Positions 1-12,861 of a stretch of 64,000 nucleotides of DNA are shown here, piece by piece (position 1 is the first letter of the stretch; the number at the start of each line of letters is the position of its first letter). The DNA comes from Amphirosellinia nigrospora. Its lineage: Eukaryota; Ascomycota; Sordariomycetes; Xylariales; Xylariaceae. The translations under genes were made by a program, and so were the position numbers. The notes beneath the pieces were generated by a model. It ran no database searches. It saw only the letters and a list, made by a program, of their open reading frames with translations, and was not told the DNA's origin. The DNA is taken from positions 5,669,017 through 5,733,016 of the forward strand of contig SCHM01000004.1 of the NCBI GenBank assembly GCA_004123355.1. The letters are read 5' to 3'.

Positions 1-525
1 TATTTAAACAATTAAATAATAATAATAACTATAATTATAATTGTTTTATTTAAGCAATTTAATAATAATTATAATTATAGTTATAATTATTATATTTAAT
101 AATCCGATAAAAATAAAGATAATAATTAGGACTTTTATTTAAAATCTAATAAGAATAAAATAACAATTAAAACTTAAGCAATCCGATAAAGATAAAGATA
201 ATAATTAAGATTTAAATAATCCGATAATAATAAAAATAATAATTAGGACTGTTTATTTAAATAATCCGATAACAATAATAATAACAATTATATTATTTTA
301 TTTAAGCAATCCGATAAAAATAATAATTATAACTATTATATTTAAGCAATCTAATAAAGATAAGAATAACAATTAAAACTATTTTATTTAAATAATCTAA
401 TAAAAAATATAAATAATAATTATAACTATTTTATTTAAGTAATTTAATAATAACTACGATTATAACTATTATATTTTAACAATCTAATAAAAATAACGAT
501 TAAGATTATAACTATTTAATATTAA
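1..525 (+). repeat. Outer tandem repeat, about 43-bp unit, left arm
   Basis: About eleven to twelve degenerate units carry the core AATCCGATAA or its RIPed form AATCTAATAA, preceded by TTTAAGC or TTTAAAT. Core positions near 55, 101, 142, 180, 218, 263, 308, 348, 394, 441 and 481 give a period of 38-47 bp. The array runs off the left edge of the window. Its inverted partner is 50,560-51,035. Subterminal arrays of this kind are common at ends of large fungal transposons; that role is inference here. Confidence 0.85.
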
Positions 526-539
526 AAAAAAGAATATTC

Positions 540-1480
540 TTTAAAAACTTTATTTTATTAGTTAAAAAATTTATATTAATATACGCTTAAATATTATATA
601 AATTAGCTAGGAATAAAGGCAAGGTAAACTTTAACTTTTTATAAACGCAACTAGTACTAGCACCTATTACTACTACTATTATTATTAAGTAGATCTAAAT
701 TATAATAAAGCTAAAAATAATATAATAAAAGAATTATTAAACTATAAAAGTACTACCTAGCATTTTATTATATACCGGCTAAAAATATATATAGATTATA
801 TAAAAGCTATACGGCCTAAAGCTAATAAAAATTATTTTTTTTACGAGGCTTTAGTAGTTAAAAAACAAAAGACTAAAAATAGCTAATAATAAAACAGCTA
901 TAGCAATTAAGAATATACTGGCTAAAAGGTATATTTAGGTTAAAATTAAGCGATTTTTATTAGTGTGTATAATTAGTATATTATAATTAATATTATAGTA
1001 AGGCTAAATAATTATAAACGATTTCGGTAAAAGAGAATTTAAATATATTATGCTTTATATATTTACTAAATATTTAAGTATTTCTTTTAAAGTAATTATA
1101 AAAATAGCTTTTAAGTTTTTTTATATATTATTTATTATTTTATAATATTAATTTATTATTATTAGTTTAAACTTATTTTAGCTAAAAATTAATCGCTGAG
1201 CCTGGAAATAATATTATATATAATAGGTATAATAGGTTAAAATTAACCGTTAAACGCGGGTAAACTAAAATTTTAGTCGATTAAATTAGATTAGATTATG
1301 TTTTCGCTAAAGTTAGCTATAATAAGTAATTAAGGCAATATTGCGGTAAAAATAGCATAAATATAATTATTTTATTTAATAATTAATTATTTATTATATT
1401 TTAAAATATTTATTTAATATTATTTATATTTATTATATCGCTAAGCTATATTATCGATCTAAAATAAAGCTATATATTTA
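540..1480 (+). other. RIPed sequence upstream of the DDL-repeat relic; possible rest of the same gene
   Basis: One reading frame, the one that runs into the DDL relic downstream, can be followed from about 540. It is interrupted only by TAA, TAG and one TGA, all of which RIP can make from CAA, CAG or TGG. It has a stop-free run of about 50 codons around 990-1,143. However, I counted roughly 38 stops in 312 codons, no fewer than base composition predicts, so this is not evidence of coding by itself. No conserved domain was recognised. Confidence 0.25.
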
Positions 1481-1481
1481 G

Positions 1482-1700
1482 CAAGAGGATATTAATTTAA
1501 GCTTTAGCTTAAAGTATAAAAACCTTAAAATTAGTTCGGACGATTTAGACGATCTAGACGACCTAGATAATTTAGACGACCTAGACGACCTGGACGACCT
1601 AGATAACTTAAATAACTTAAGTAGTTTAAAAATAACTCAGATAATAATAATCGCCTAAAAAAAGCTTTAAGCTTAGTAATAAAAACTAGTAGTAAATAAA
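1482..1700 (+). pseudogene. C-terminal relic of an acidic (Asp-Asp-Leu)n repeat protein, left arm
   Basis: From the CAA at 1,482 the frame reads into a tail with FSL-x-YK-x-LKIS, then ten Asp/Asn-Asp/Asn-Leu units made by a 9-bp DNA repeat (1,539-1,628), then a Ser/Asn- and Lys-rich end and a TAA at about 1,700. The partner at 49,309-49,554 on the other strand reads the same tail, which supports real coding ancestry. Two kinds of damage are visible. Upstream, a TAG stands where an original CAG is likely, and the next codon, still CAA here, is destroyed in the right arm. A five-A run just after the repeat has one A fewer than the right arm, shifting the frame before the conserved end. Product unknown; acidic repeats of this kind suggest a low-complexity tail, not an enzyme domain. 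Confidence 0.5.
1539..1628 (+). repeat. 9-bp tandem repeat, 10 units
   Basis: Ten consecutive 9-bp units of the type GACGACCTA, with C>T and G>A variants such as GATAATTTA, encode Asp-Asp-Leu. The partner array at 49,381-49,524 has 16 units, so copy number changed after the arms duplicated. Confidence 0.92.
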
Positions 1701-4700
1701 AGTAAGGCTGTAAAATAAGCGAAATAAATATTAAATATAGCAGTTATTTGTTATTAATAAATATAGTAAACTTAGAAGTAGAAAAAATTTTATATAATAA
1801 TAACTTTTGTTTTTTTGAATATTATCGGCAAATAGTAGAATAATTAAATAAAAATAACTATATGAAAAAAATATATATTAATAGAATTAAAACTTAAATT
1901 TATTACGTAAAAAAGTAATAGTGTTAATAAATTATCTTTTTAAGTTTATATATTAAGCTAATAATATAAATATTATAAAAGATTTAGCAATAAGATTTTA
2001 TAAAAAAAATCTAAAATTTAACTTTATTAACGTTTATTATTTTATTAATTAGTATTTAAATTAAAAAACTAATAAGTATAAAAAAAAACGGGTAATTAAA
2101 TTAAAAATATTTATTATAACGTTTTAATATACGTTTTATTTTGTTTTTAAGCGGGCTTTAAATTATAAAATTAATAAATTTATCGATTATTATTTAGTTT
2201 ATAATATATAGCGTTTATAATTTTTATTATTATTATATAAGTTTTATTAATTTATAAAATTATAAACTTTAGCTAAACTATAAAAAATATATAATTTATT
2301 TATATAATTTGTATTAATAAGTTTATAACTTTTAATAACTTAAAACTATAAATTAAAACTATATTATATACGACCGAAAAAATATTTAAGCTTAAAAAGT
2401 TATATATTTTAGCTATTTTTTTTTATTTTTATTTTTTTAATAAAATTTTAGCTGTTATTTATTTTATAGCTTTAATTCGGTAATATTTATATTATATTTA
2501 TATAAACCTAAATAAAACTTTATTAATTATTAATTAAATTTATTTTTAAGTTTATTAAATAATATTTAAAAAAAAAACTAAATAAATATTTTTTTTCCGG
2601 CTATAAAAAAGATTTTTTTATTTTATATATTTTTTATAGCAAAAAAGCCTGTTATACTAAAATAGCAGCTTTTTATCGTAAAGTTTTAAAATAAAATAAA
2701 ATATAATTATATTAATAAGGATAAAAAATATTTTTAATTTTAAAAATTATTTATAATTTAAGCTTGCTATTTAGCTTTTATGTATTTTTTTAGGACTTTT
2801 TTTTGCTATTACGCTTTTTGTTTTAAAATGTTTAATAATAACTATATATAATCGTTTAGTTTAATATTTATAAAAGTAATTTTATATAATATTTTATTTA
2901 TAATCGAATATTAGCTAATTAATAAAAAAAAAATATAAGCTTAGTTTTTTTTTAAAGCTTAAACTAAACAATATTTTTATTTTTACTAAGTAGTTCGGAC
3001 TATATTAAAGATTTATATATTATTAAAAGCTTTTATTTTATTATTAATAATATTATTTTAGGTTAAACGTATCGGAAAACTTAATAAGTTTAAGCATATT
3101 ATAATTATTTATACTTTTTATTATATAGCTAGCAATAATATAAATAAAAATAATATATATAGTTAATAATTATTTTATTTTATTAAATATTATAGTTTTT
3201 ATTAACGAATAATTTATAATAAATATTAATAATTTGATATATAATTTAATTATAAACTATATATTAAGTTTAATTATTTTTTAAACTTATTATTTAAATT
3301 AATACGTTTATATAGATTTATAAGCTATATAAAAAATTAAACATTTTAATAAAAGCTAATTATATAAGCTATAAGCTATAACTATTTTAAAAATAGTTAA
3401 TAATTAATTATTTTAACCTTAAAATAATCTATTGTTTTAAATAAACATTTTATTTTATTATAAAAAATATAAACGATTAAAAAGCTATTTTTTCGGTTAA
3501 AAAACGTTATAAACTTTATTTTAAGATTTTATATTTTAAAGCTAATTTATATAATATAAAAAAAAAAAAACTTAGTTAAAATAAACAGATAAATAAGCTA
3601 TAAAAATATCGATTAGTAGATTTAAAAAATATAATTAATTAGCTTAATTAACTAGGCTTAAAAGCTGCGCTATTAGGCTTTATTTTTTAGTAAAATTAAT
3701 AAATATATTAACGGCGTTTTTAATAGTAAATTTTAATATATAATATAAAAAGCAGGCAAATATTATTAACTTAATTATAATAATTATTATATAAATAAAC
3801 TTTTATTTATTAAAATATTAAAAGCTTTTAAATTAATTATGCTTATCGAAATATAAAAAATAAAAAAAACGCGCATTTATTTACTTAAAAAATTAATAAA
3901 TTTTTTAAATATTTTATCTGCTAGTTTTAATAATTAATATAATAATAATAATTATTATTTTATTAGTAAAAATTTAATCGATATTTTTTATATATTAATA
4001 AAGCTTTATATATATTTCCGGATAATCCGAACTTTAATATATATTGCTGTATTTTTATAGTTTAACTGATGTTTCTAGGCATTTTTACTGCGTATATTTA
4101 TAATAAATAAAACTTAATAATAAATCTATATATTTAATATATATTCTAACGATTATAATAAATATATAGTATTTTTAGGTTTATATATAACTAGTTTATA
4201 GCGTTAAATTTTAGCAAATATTTTAAAATTTTAACTTTTAATCGGAGCTTTTAGTAATTTTATAATATACTAAATAAAACAAAAATTTATTCTATATTAT
4301 TATTTTTTATATTTATGCTTAGCTTACTTTATATCGTTTATATATTATTACGTTTAAAATAACTTTATTATATTATATATATAATTATCGATAAAATTAA
4401 ATATTTTTATTTATATTTAAGCTAGCCTACCGTTATTGCGGCTAGTTTAAATTAAATTAAAAAATTATATTAATAAATAAATAGCTAGCTTACGCTAAAA
4501 ATATAAACTATATATAATATCGGACCGAACTATTAAAATAAAAGTTGCTATATTAATTTATTATTAATTATTATATTTTTTACTTTTTATAATATTTATA
4601 TATAGCAAATAATCCGTATCGATAATATTTTACTATTATAATATTATATTTTTTAAAATTTGTTTTTTTAAATATATAAAAATATATATTTTTTAATAAC

Positions 4701-7500
4701 TTTATAGTTAAAAACTAATAATATAGCTTTAAAGTTTTCTATAAGCTAGCTGTTTATATAATAAAAGCTTTTTTTATTTAAACTTTTATTTTTAAAGTTT
4801 ATAAAAAAATATTATAAATATAACTAATTTTTTAGCTTTACCGAAGCTATAATAAAAAACTATAAAATATAATATAAAAAAAAATACTAGCTAAGTTATA
4901 TATTTTTATATATAAATTTTCCTATAAAGCTTTATTAGCAATTTTAAATATATTTATAAAATAATATTATATATTTTTTTTTTTACTATTTTAATATATA
5001 TTTAATATTTCGATATAAATAACTAAAAATACTAAAAAAATATAATAAAAACTAAAAAAATAAATAAAATAAAAAATAACTAAAAAAAAGCTTTAAAATA
5101 AGCTAAAACTATTTATAATTATAAAAAATAAAAAAAATAAAAAAAATAAAATAAAAAACGCCCGGATTTTATTTATTTATAAGGTTATTTGCTTTTTTAG
5201 TTATTATATATTTAAAATATAATAAATATAAAAAACGGATTAACGCGTTAAAAATCGAATAAATAATTAATAATTATAAAAAGCTTAATATATAATAAAA
5301 TAGTTATTAAAAAAGCTTCGATAATAAAAATATTAATAAATCTTTTAGCTTAAAAAGCTATAAAAAGCTTTAATTAACTATTTAATAAATTATAATCGGC
5401 TTTTTAGCGAAAATTTTATATAATATAAAATAAATATTAAGCTATTTTTATAAAGTTAATAATAAATACAAAACTAAACAATACGTTATATTATCCGTAA
5501 AATATTATTAAAAAATAAAATAATTTAAAATAATAAAAAAAAAAAACAATTATTTAAGTTTAAAGTTTTATAATTTAAATAATAATAATTAACTATTATA
5601 TAAACTTAAAAATTATATAATTATTTATATTTAAAAATTACTAGTTTAGCTATAACGTTTAAAAAATAAATCGCTAATAAAAATAATTATAAAAAAAATT
5701 TTTACTATTTAATATAAATTTTAGGCCAAAAAATATATAATTTAAAAAATTTTAATGTTTAAATAATAGTACGATCGCTTATAATAAAATATTAAAAAGT
5801 TTAATAGTTTTTTAAATATATTAGTTTAAACTATTAAAATTAATATTTATATATTAATTAATATTAAAAATAACTAGCTATTTAGTTTATATATATAAAA
5901 ATAAAATATATTAAACGAAAATTATAACTATAAGCTATAAAAAAATCTTTGCTATATTAAATATATTAAAACTAATATGCGGTTTACCGAGCTTATTAAA
6001 ATAGCATTAATAAAATAGCCGATAAAATCGCTCGTTATATTTATTTATAATATTTTAATTTTTTTTATAAAGTTTTTTTAATATTAGCTATTATACCGAT
6101 TTTAATATATATATTATAAATATTATAACGTTAATAAATTTTATATAATTATTTTAATTTATTATATTTATATAAACTAAGCTAATAAATTAATAATAAC
6201 TATTATAAACTTTTATTTAATAAAAAAATAGTAATAATTTTAAAATTAACGGACTAATAATTATAAGCGTTTTTAAATATTTATATTAAATATAAAAATA
6301 TTTTAATTAACTAATAGTTATATATTTATTAAAAAATTTAGTAGCTAATAAAATTAAATAATATATTTTAATTTTTATTTATTATTATTTTAAAAGTTAA
6401 TAAAAAGGCCGTTAATATAATTATTAATATAAAACATTATATTTTATTATATTTTTTATAAGTTTTTTTTATAAATTTATATTATTTTATATTAAGTTTA
6501 TACCCGTTAAAAATTATTAATATGCTTATAACCTAGGCTATACTCCTACTTTATTTAATACTAAAGCTAATTAAACTATTATAAATACTTTAAATAATAC
6601 TTTTTTTACTAAACATATATTTATAAATTCTTTTATTTTATATAAACGTAGTAATAAGCTTTAGAAATAAAATATTATATATTTAATTTAAAATAAAATT
6701 ATAATTTATATACCGGTAAAAATAAAGTCTAAATTTTTTTAATAGCTTAAAATTATAATTAAATAAGCAGCTTAAGCTATTAATTAAAAAAAATCTAACG
6801 GAAAAATTAGCGGCTTATAAAAACAAAAAAAATATAAAAACGAAATAAAATATTAAATACTAAAAAAAAAAGCAAAACTTTATAAACAAAAATAGAATCG
6901 CTAAATAAAAAGCTAAATATAATATAGGAAAATTTTACGTTATAAACGCCCGGCTAGCTAAAATTAAATAGGCGTAAATTAAAATAGTTATTAAAACGAA
7001 AATTTAAAAAATTGTCCGAAATAAAATTTTATTAGTTTAAAAAGCATAAAAAACTAACTATTATATATTAAAAAGCTAGCAAAAATATAAAACTTACTTT
7101 AAGCGTATATTAACTATTTAAAAAAGCTATATAATAAATTAAACAAATAAAAAATATTTATATTTAAACTATTGTTTTTTAGCAACAAAAGATATTTATT
7201 TTAATATTATTTAATATTAAAAAATAACTAAAAAAATATAAGTTTAAAAACTTAAATAGTTTTATTTTATATAAAATTTTACTAAAAGCTTAATAAAGTT
7301 AAACTATTTAACTAGGATTAACTAATTATATTTAAAGGCATAAATGTTAATAAAGACCAAAAAATTATAATAACTACGATTTAAAAGTTTTTAGATTTTT
7401 TTTTTTTATATTATTATTACTTTTAAGCATATATATATATAGGTTTATAACTGGCCTATAAATAAAATTTAGCCTTAAAAATATCAGCTAATATTTAAAG
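1701..7500. other. RIP-degraded transposon-like body, left arm
   Basis: This stretch has no intact frame; every frame is broken by frequent TAA and TAG. It matches 43,590-49,300 in inverted orientation along its whole length. A purine-rich A-run stretch lies at 5,000-5,160. Block 2,430-2,920, the mirror of 48,150-48,640, resembles 58,000-58,480, so this unit belongs to a dispersed family with another, diverged copy in the window. I could not identify reverse transcriptase, integrase or a DDE motif by eye with any security, so the element class is left open. Confidence 0.6.
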
Positions 7501-7539
7501 AATAAACCTATTTAAATAGACTAATATAAATTGTTTTGT

Positions 7540-8620
7540 TTTTTTACTTAAGAGTGTTTATTGCCGAATTTAGTGGTTTAACCAACGTGGTAAACCTTAT
7601 AACGCAGTGCTTAGTATTCCGGTAAAATAGCTCGATATAATACTTACTTTGCTAGCGAATACCCGAAATAAATCTATAGTTTTATCTTATTACTAAGACT
7701 ATTAAAAAACCCGAGCAAAAGCCTAAGCTTTTAGTTAGCTTTGTGTAAAAAAAAGCATCCTAGTAAATAAATAGTATAAAGAAATAAAAGGCTTTATTAA
7801 TATTGTATTAATAAACTGTACAAAAAAAAAAAAGGATACAACGGGCTATAATAAATAAATAGTATAAAAACGGCTTTATTTATACTATAGTAAATAAATA
7901 ATACGAAAAATAGCTTTTTTAGAATTTAAAACTATAGGATATAACTTATAAAAGCTTTTTTAAATAGCTAAAACAAGCAGTCCTTCGCCCGGGAAAGCTT
8001 CCGGTAACTAGGTTATAGTTTTATACTTATTTATATTCCGTTAATCTAAATAATAAGTATATAAATTAAAATATTGCGCCGCTATTTAAGGCACACTTAC
8101 TTTTATGCCTTTTATATAACTATTTGTTTTTCTTTAACCATTCGTTTTTGCCCTAGCTATTTATCTTTGCCCTAGCTATTCGTTTTTCTTCGATTATTTG
8201 TTTTTTTTTTAATTATTTGTTTATTATTTAACATATCAACTTTAACAATAATGCCTAAAAAGTATTAAAAACTTTTAATATTATATAGAAAAAGGTTAAT
8301 AATAATAAGGTTTTATTTTATAATAAGCGTATTATATTTTTAAAAAAGCTTATAAAATCTAGCTAATTTACAACGTTAAAATAAAGCTTTTAATTCGATA
8401 CTATAGCTAGGTTTTTAATTATCGGACAAGCAAAAAGTATAACTAGCTTTTTTATAAACTAGTATTATAAGTTATTTTAATTGTATTATTTATATTATAC
8501 TTTTTTTTAAACTAAAATATTAATAACTTTTTTTAGTTTTATCTAGGATAAGTTATATTTACCAGCTATTAAACTAACGCCAAAACCTATAAAGTTCTAA
8601 TTTATAAAATAACAACTAAA
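7540..8620. other. Moderately RIPed noncoding segment, left arm
   Basis: This segment is less AT-rich than its surroundings and keeps phrases such as CCCGGGAAAGC at 7,988 and a run of pyrimidine-rich near-repeats at 8,110-8,220 (TTCGTTTTTGCCCTAGCTAT, imperfect, about 20 bp period, four to five copies). The mirror is 42,550-43,560, where the same sequence is far more RIPed. No coding frame recognised. Confidence 0.55.
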
Positions 8621-8634
8621 ACTAGGAATAGGGC

Positions 8635-8895
8635 AACGTGGAGGGCAACCTTGACACACATAAGGGCAACGTAGAAGGCAACCACCTCAATACACACAAA
8701 GCAACGTGGAGGGCAATATGGAGGGCAACCACCTTAACATACACAAGGGCAACGTAGAAGTCAACATAAAAGGCAACGTGGAGGGCAATATAGAGGGCAA
8801 CCACCTCAATACACACAAAGGCAACGTGGAAGTCAACGTAGAAGGCAATATAGAGGGCAATATGGAAGGCAACCACTTTAACACACACAAGAACA
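8635..8895 (+). repeat. 12-bp GC-richer minisatellite, left arm
   Basis: Units GGCAACGTGGAG and variants (GGCAATATAGAG, GTCAACGTAGAA) alternate with a 24-bp unit of the type GGCAACCACCTCAA followed by CACACAAG. All unit lengths are multiples of three, so it reads on the plus strand as Gly-Asn-Val-Glu and Gly-Asn-His-Leu-Asn-Thr-His-Lys repeats. A missing G near 8,700 breaks that frame and no gene start or body is attached, so the open frames across it are best taken as by-products of the repeat. The RIPed mirror array is 42,330-42,535. Confidence 0.88.
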
Positions 8896-8899
8896 CACG

Positions 8900-11800
8900 C
8901 GAGGATACATGCAAGGAGGACATACAATCTTAATCCCTCGAACTTTATTGCCCGCATACTAAACAACTTTACTATCAATCTCTAAGTTATTATACTAACT
9001 CCTTTATATGGCTATATATAAGCACTATGCCTAAGCTTAAGTTAAATTAAAAATATATTACTTTTTTTTGTTTTGTTTTTATAGTATTTAGTATAAATAA
9101 ATGGTTAACTATTATTTTTATATATAACTTAATTTATAAATTATAAATAAAGGCAAAAAAATTAAACAAAGCTATATTTCTTTAGGACTTTTTATAGCAA
9201 GTGGTTAAAGGCTTAAAAAAGTTTATTTATTATTGCTAGAAAAAAAAGATTATTATATATTAACTTTTAAAGAATAATTAACTTTATTTTTTTTAAAGCT
9301 TATAAATTTTATATATAACTAAACCGATTTATTAAATATGTTTATATTAATAAGCTTTGCTAAATATAAAAAAATAATATTTAGCTAAAAGTAATTAATA
9401 TTATTTAGTTGTTTTTAAAAAATTTTAAAGTTTAGTTTTAAAAGTTTAATCCGGGGAAGTAGCGCTATTTTATTATATCCGTTTATAAGTATTTAAATAA
9501 GTAAAAAAAACGCCTTTATTTGTTTTTATATACTTTATAAAAAATAGTAAGTTTTAAAAATGTTCTTGTAAAACTACTAAATTAGTAGGACACGCATTAA
9601 AATAGCACTAGCAATAAAAACATTTTTAAGTAATAATCTAGCCCCGGAAAAAAAGTAAACCTATGCTAAAGTGGGGTATATAGCGTATACGTATAGTAAA
9701 CACTATATTTAATATAATTAGTTAACTATATATTTCTAGTTATAAAAATAAGTGTTTAATTCTAGCATTAAATAGCTTAAAAGTTTTTTATTATTTTTTC
9801 CCTTAATACCACTATATTTATAACCAAGGTTAATAATAAAGTCTAATACTTAATTAGTTTATCAAGTGTATTACGTAATCATTAATGCTTAGTATTAAAT
9901 TATAAAATAGCTTAATCACTATTATTTATATTTTATATTTATACTATTTTAATTATATTTATAATGGGCGTTTGTTTTTACAAGTTTATACTGCCTTTAA
10001 ATATAAAAAGTAACCTAAATATAAGTGCTACTTAATAACCGTACGATAAAGCGCTTAATAGTATCTCTTTTACCGATTAAGTAAAGTACTTATAAGTATT
10101 TGCTTACTTAAGTAATATATATTTTTAATATAATAAAAGCAAATTATTTTTAAATGCTTTTTACTTTATTTTTTATAATATATAAGATCGATATAATACT
10201 TTTTATAATATATAAAAGGCTTTTAAAATAATAATTATATAGTAAGCTTTAACGTTAAAATAGCTACTTTAATTACGCAAACAAAAAAATATAAAAATCG
10301 ACATATATTATATTAAATTAAAACAATATAATAATTAGTTCTTACGTTTTATTTAAGCTATAAAAAAAAATACGGCGTTTATATAGCTTTTTAAGTTAAA
10401 TAAGCAGCGCTAAGTTATATAAAGCTAACTTTTTGCTAGGATATATATTTTTTCCGTAATTATATTCTTTATAAATTAATTAGCAAATTTTTTTACGTTA
10501 ATAAAAATAACATAATAAAATATATATTATACGTTTATTAAAATATAACCCGTTTTATTATAAATTTTTAAAAAATACCGAAATAACGTTTAAAAAGATT
10601 AGCTTATAAAAAGCAAATATATAAGCTAAAAAAATATATTATAACTAAGTTTTAATAAACTACTACTATATATATTAGCAGGTATATTTATTATATTAAT
10701 TATAAATAGTTTAAATTTGAAGTTATTTTATAAAAACTAAATAATATAGCTTAATATTTAATAAATATTAACGATAAATCGGGAATTTTTCGATATTTAA
10801 AATAGCTTTTAAAAAAGGATAAATTATAAAAACTTAAATATTATTTTTAAAAAAAAAACCTATAATAGTACTATGTTTTTATTTATAAATTATATTTTTT
10901 TTTAGCGATAATTTTTATTAAATAAAAAAAAATATCTAACTTATATTTTAAACTAGGCGAAAAACATAAAGCTAAAAGACTTATTATTTAATAGTAAAAA
11001 GTACGTATTATTATTCGATAAAAAAAGTATATATTATTACATTTAAAGGCTATTTTACTTAAATTATTAATATAGCTATATTTATTTTAAACAAATTAAT
11101 ATTTATTAACGTTTTATATATTTAGTTAATCGATCGGCTAATAATAAAGGGCTAAATAAGGTTTTATTAGATTAATATTAAACTTAGTTAAAAAAAATCT
11201 CAAACATTATTAATAAATCGAATAAATTATATGTTTTATTTTTATAGTTGTTTTTTTATAGAGCTTTTACCGATTATAAGCATTTTATTATAAGAGGAAT
11301 ATCATTATCGCTAATATATATTTATTAAACTTTTAAAACTAGGATTTTTTTAGTGCTAAGTATAAGCGCGAATAAAGGAGTATTATCGGCTAATATATTA
11401 ATTTAATATTTTTTTAGGGTTAAAAGTACGTTTATTAAGCTATATAAAAAAATATAGCTATATTATTAATATTATAATAAAAAGTATTTAATAATAGTAA
11501 TAATATTAAATTAAAAATACTTTAATATATAAAAATATATAGATTATCGATTAAGTTTTAATCTTTAAAAAAGACCGAATCGAATTTTTATTTATTTTGC
11601 CGAGAGCTTAAGATTGAATAGTCCTAGGTATACCGATTTATTTGTTAATTAGAAAAATAAAGTGAATCTATGTTTAACGGCGTAGTAAATATAGCTATTA
11701 CTTTTTTAACAGCAGTTTAATAGTAATAAGTTTTTATAGATTGGCAAGATATTTACCTTAAGCTATAAAAAATAATAACGACAAGTTTTTTTTTAACATT

Positions 11801-12600
11801 ATCTTTATGTCCGTTGAAGTTATTCTTTAAAGTAGTTTGGTATATTTGCTAAAACAAAGATATAACAATCTTTATATATTGTTTTAAGACTTTAAGTAGC
11901 TGCATAGTTATACAAACCGCTTTTTTTTATAGTAATAAGCTATATTAAGCAATATTTTGCTATTTTTAAACGTTTAAAAGATTAAATGTTAAGTATATTG
12001 TTATTGTTTTCGCGGCTACGAATATTTATTATTTTGCTTACGTAAGTATAGTTTTTTATTTCGGCAATAAAATAAATTAGCAGAAAATAAGTGCTTTTTA
12101 ATACTAAGCTTAAAAAATATAAAAATCTTTTCGGTAAATTATTCGGAAAATATTTAGCTATTTTAAATATATTAAATATAAGCTATATTAAAAAATTTAA
12201 ACTTAAAATTAGCAATAAAAAAAATTCAAAGCTTATTAATAAAACTTTAGTATAAGCTAAATATAATTAATAAAGTATATAAATTAATAAAAAAAAGCTA
12301 AACTAGCTTAAGGCCGAACTTTAGGTTTTTAAAAGTTTGTAAATATTATAAATATAGCTTTAAGTAACTTTAAAAAAAGCTTTAAAAATTTTAAAAAAAA
12401 GTATTTACATAATATAGCATTTTTTATACCACGTTTTATTAAGCTATTTAAACGGTTTTTAATACGCTAATAGCTAAAATTTAGGAATTAAAGGCTAAAG
12501 TAATAACTAAGGTTTATAATATAAAGCTAAAGTTTTAAAACAGAAGTCTGTAAGATTACTAGATTATTAAAAAAACTTAAAGCAAAATTGCTAGATAAGT
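8900..12600. other. RIPed sequence of the left-arm element, no intact gene
   Basis: The stretch is collinear in inverted orientation with 38,000-42,320. GC-richer phrases survive at 8,930-9,000, 9,430-9,470, 9,580-9,720, 10,030-10,060 and 11,600-11,680. At 11,953-11,973 the plus strand reads Tyr-Phe-Ala-Ile-Phe-Lys-Arg. Undoing C>T and G>A could give the CF-x-x-LKR segment of fungal pogo/Fot1-like DDE transposases. Neighbouring expected motifs (QPLD before it, the DDE triad) were not found, so this is only a hint. Confidence 0.35.
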
Positions 12601-12678
12601 TATACTAAATATTAAATAAAACGGATATTTAACACGCGTATGTCCTTGCTAAATTAATAGCAGCTAACTAGAATATAA

Positions 12679-12861
12679 GTCGAAGCTGTTTTACGCTGCT
12701 TTTTTTACGCTACTAAGTTTAATACGTACGACGGCTTTAAACCTAACAAAGAAATAATGGATATTATACTCGAGCGTTATCCCGAACTAAACCCAGGACA
12801 TATAATCGAAGCACTAAAACATGTTCATATGCTAATATACAGGCGTCTTATGGCTATATAG
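12679..12861 (+). pseudogene. 60-codon open stretch ending in a hardly RIPed segment; unidentified protein tail
   Basis: From GTC at 12,679 to the TAG at 12,859-12,861 the frame has 60 sense codons with balanced composition, including Met-Asp-Ile-Ile-Leu-Glu-Arg-Tyr-Pro-Glu at 12,757. The codon just upstream (12,676) is TAA, which RIP can make from CAA, and the same frame continues upstream for hundreds of bases with only TAA and TAG stops. The ATG at 12,757 could start a 34-residue peptide, but the open frame begins before it, so a surviving C-terminus of a longer protein is more likely. The right-arm copy (37,800-37,990) is RIPed and not open. I do not recognise the family. The frame ends about 630 bp before the left-arm unit boundary at 13,490. 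Confidence 0.4.

Noticed and set aside
8622-8978. Overlapping open frames on both strands across the 12-bp minisatellite
   Set aside because: The unit length is a multiple of three, so all frames without an internal stop stay open. There is no start context, body or conserved domain, and the right-arm copy is closed.
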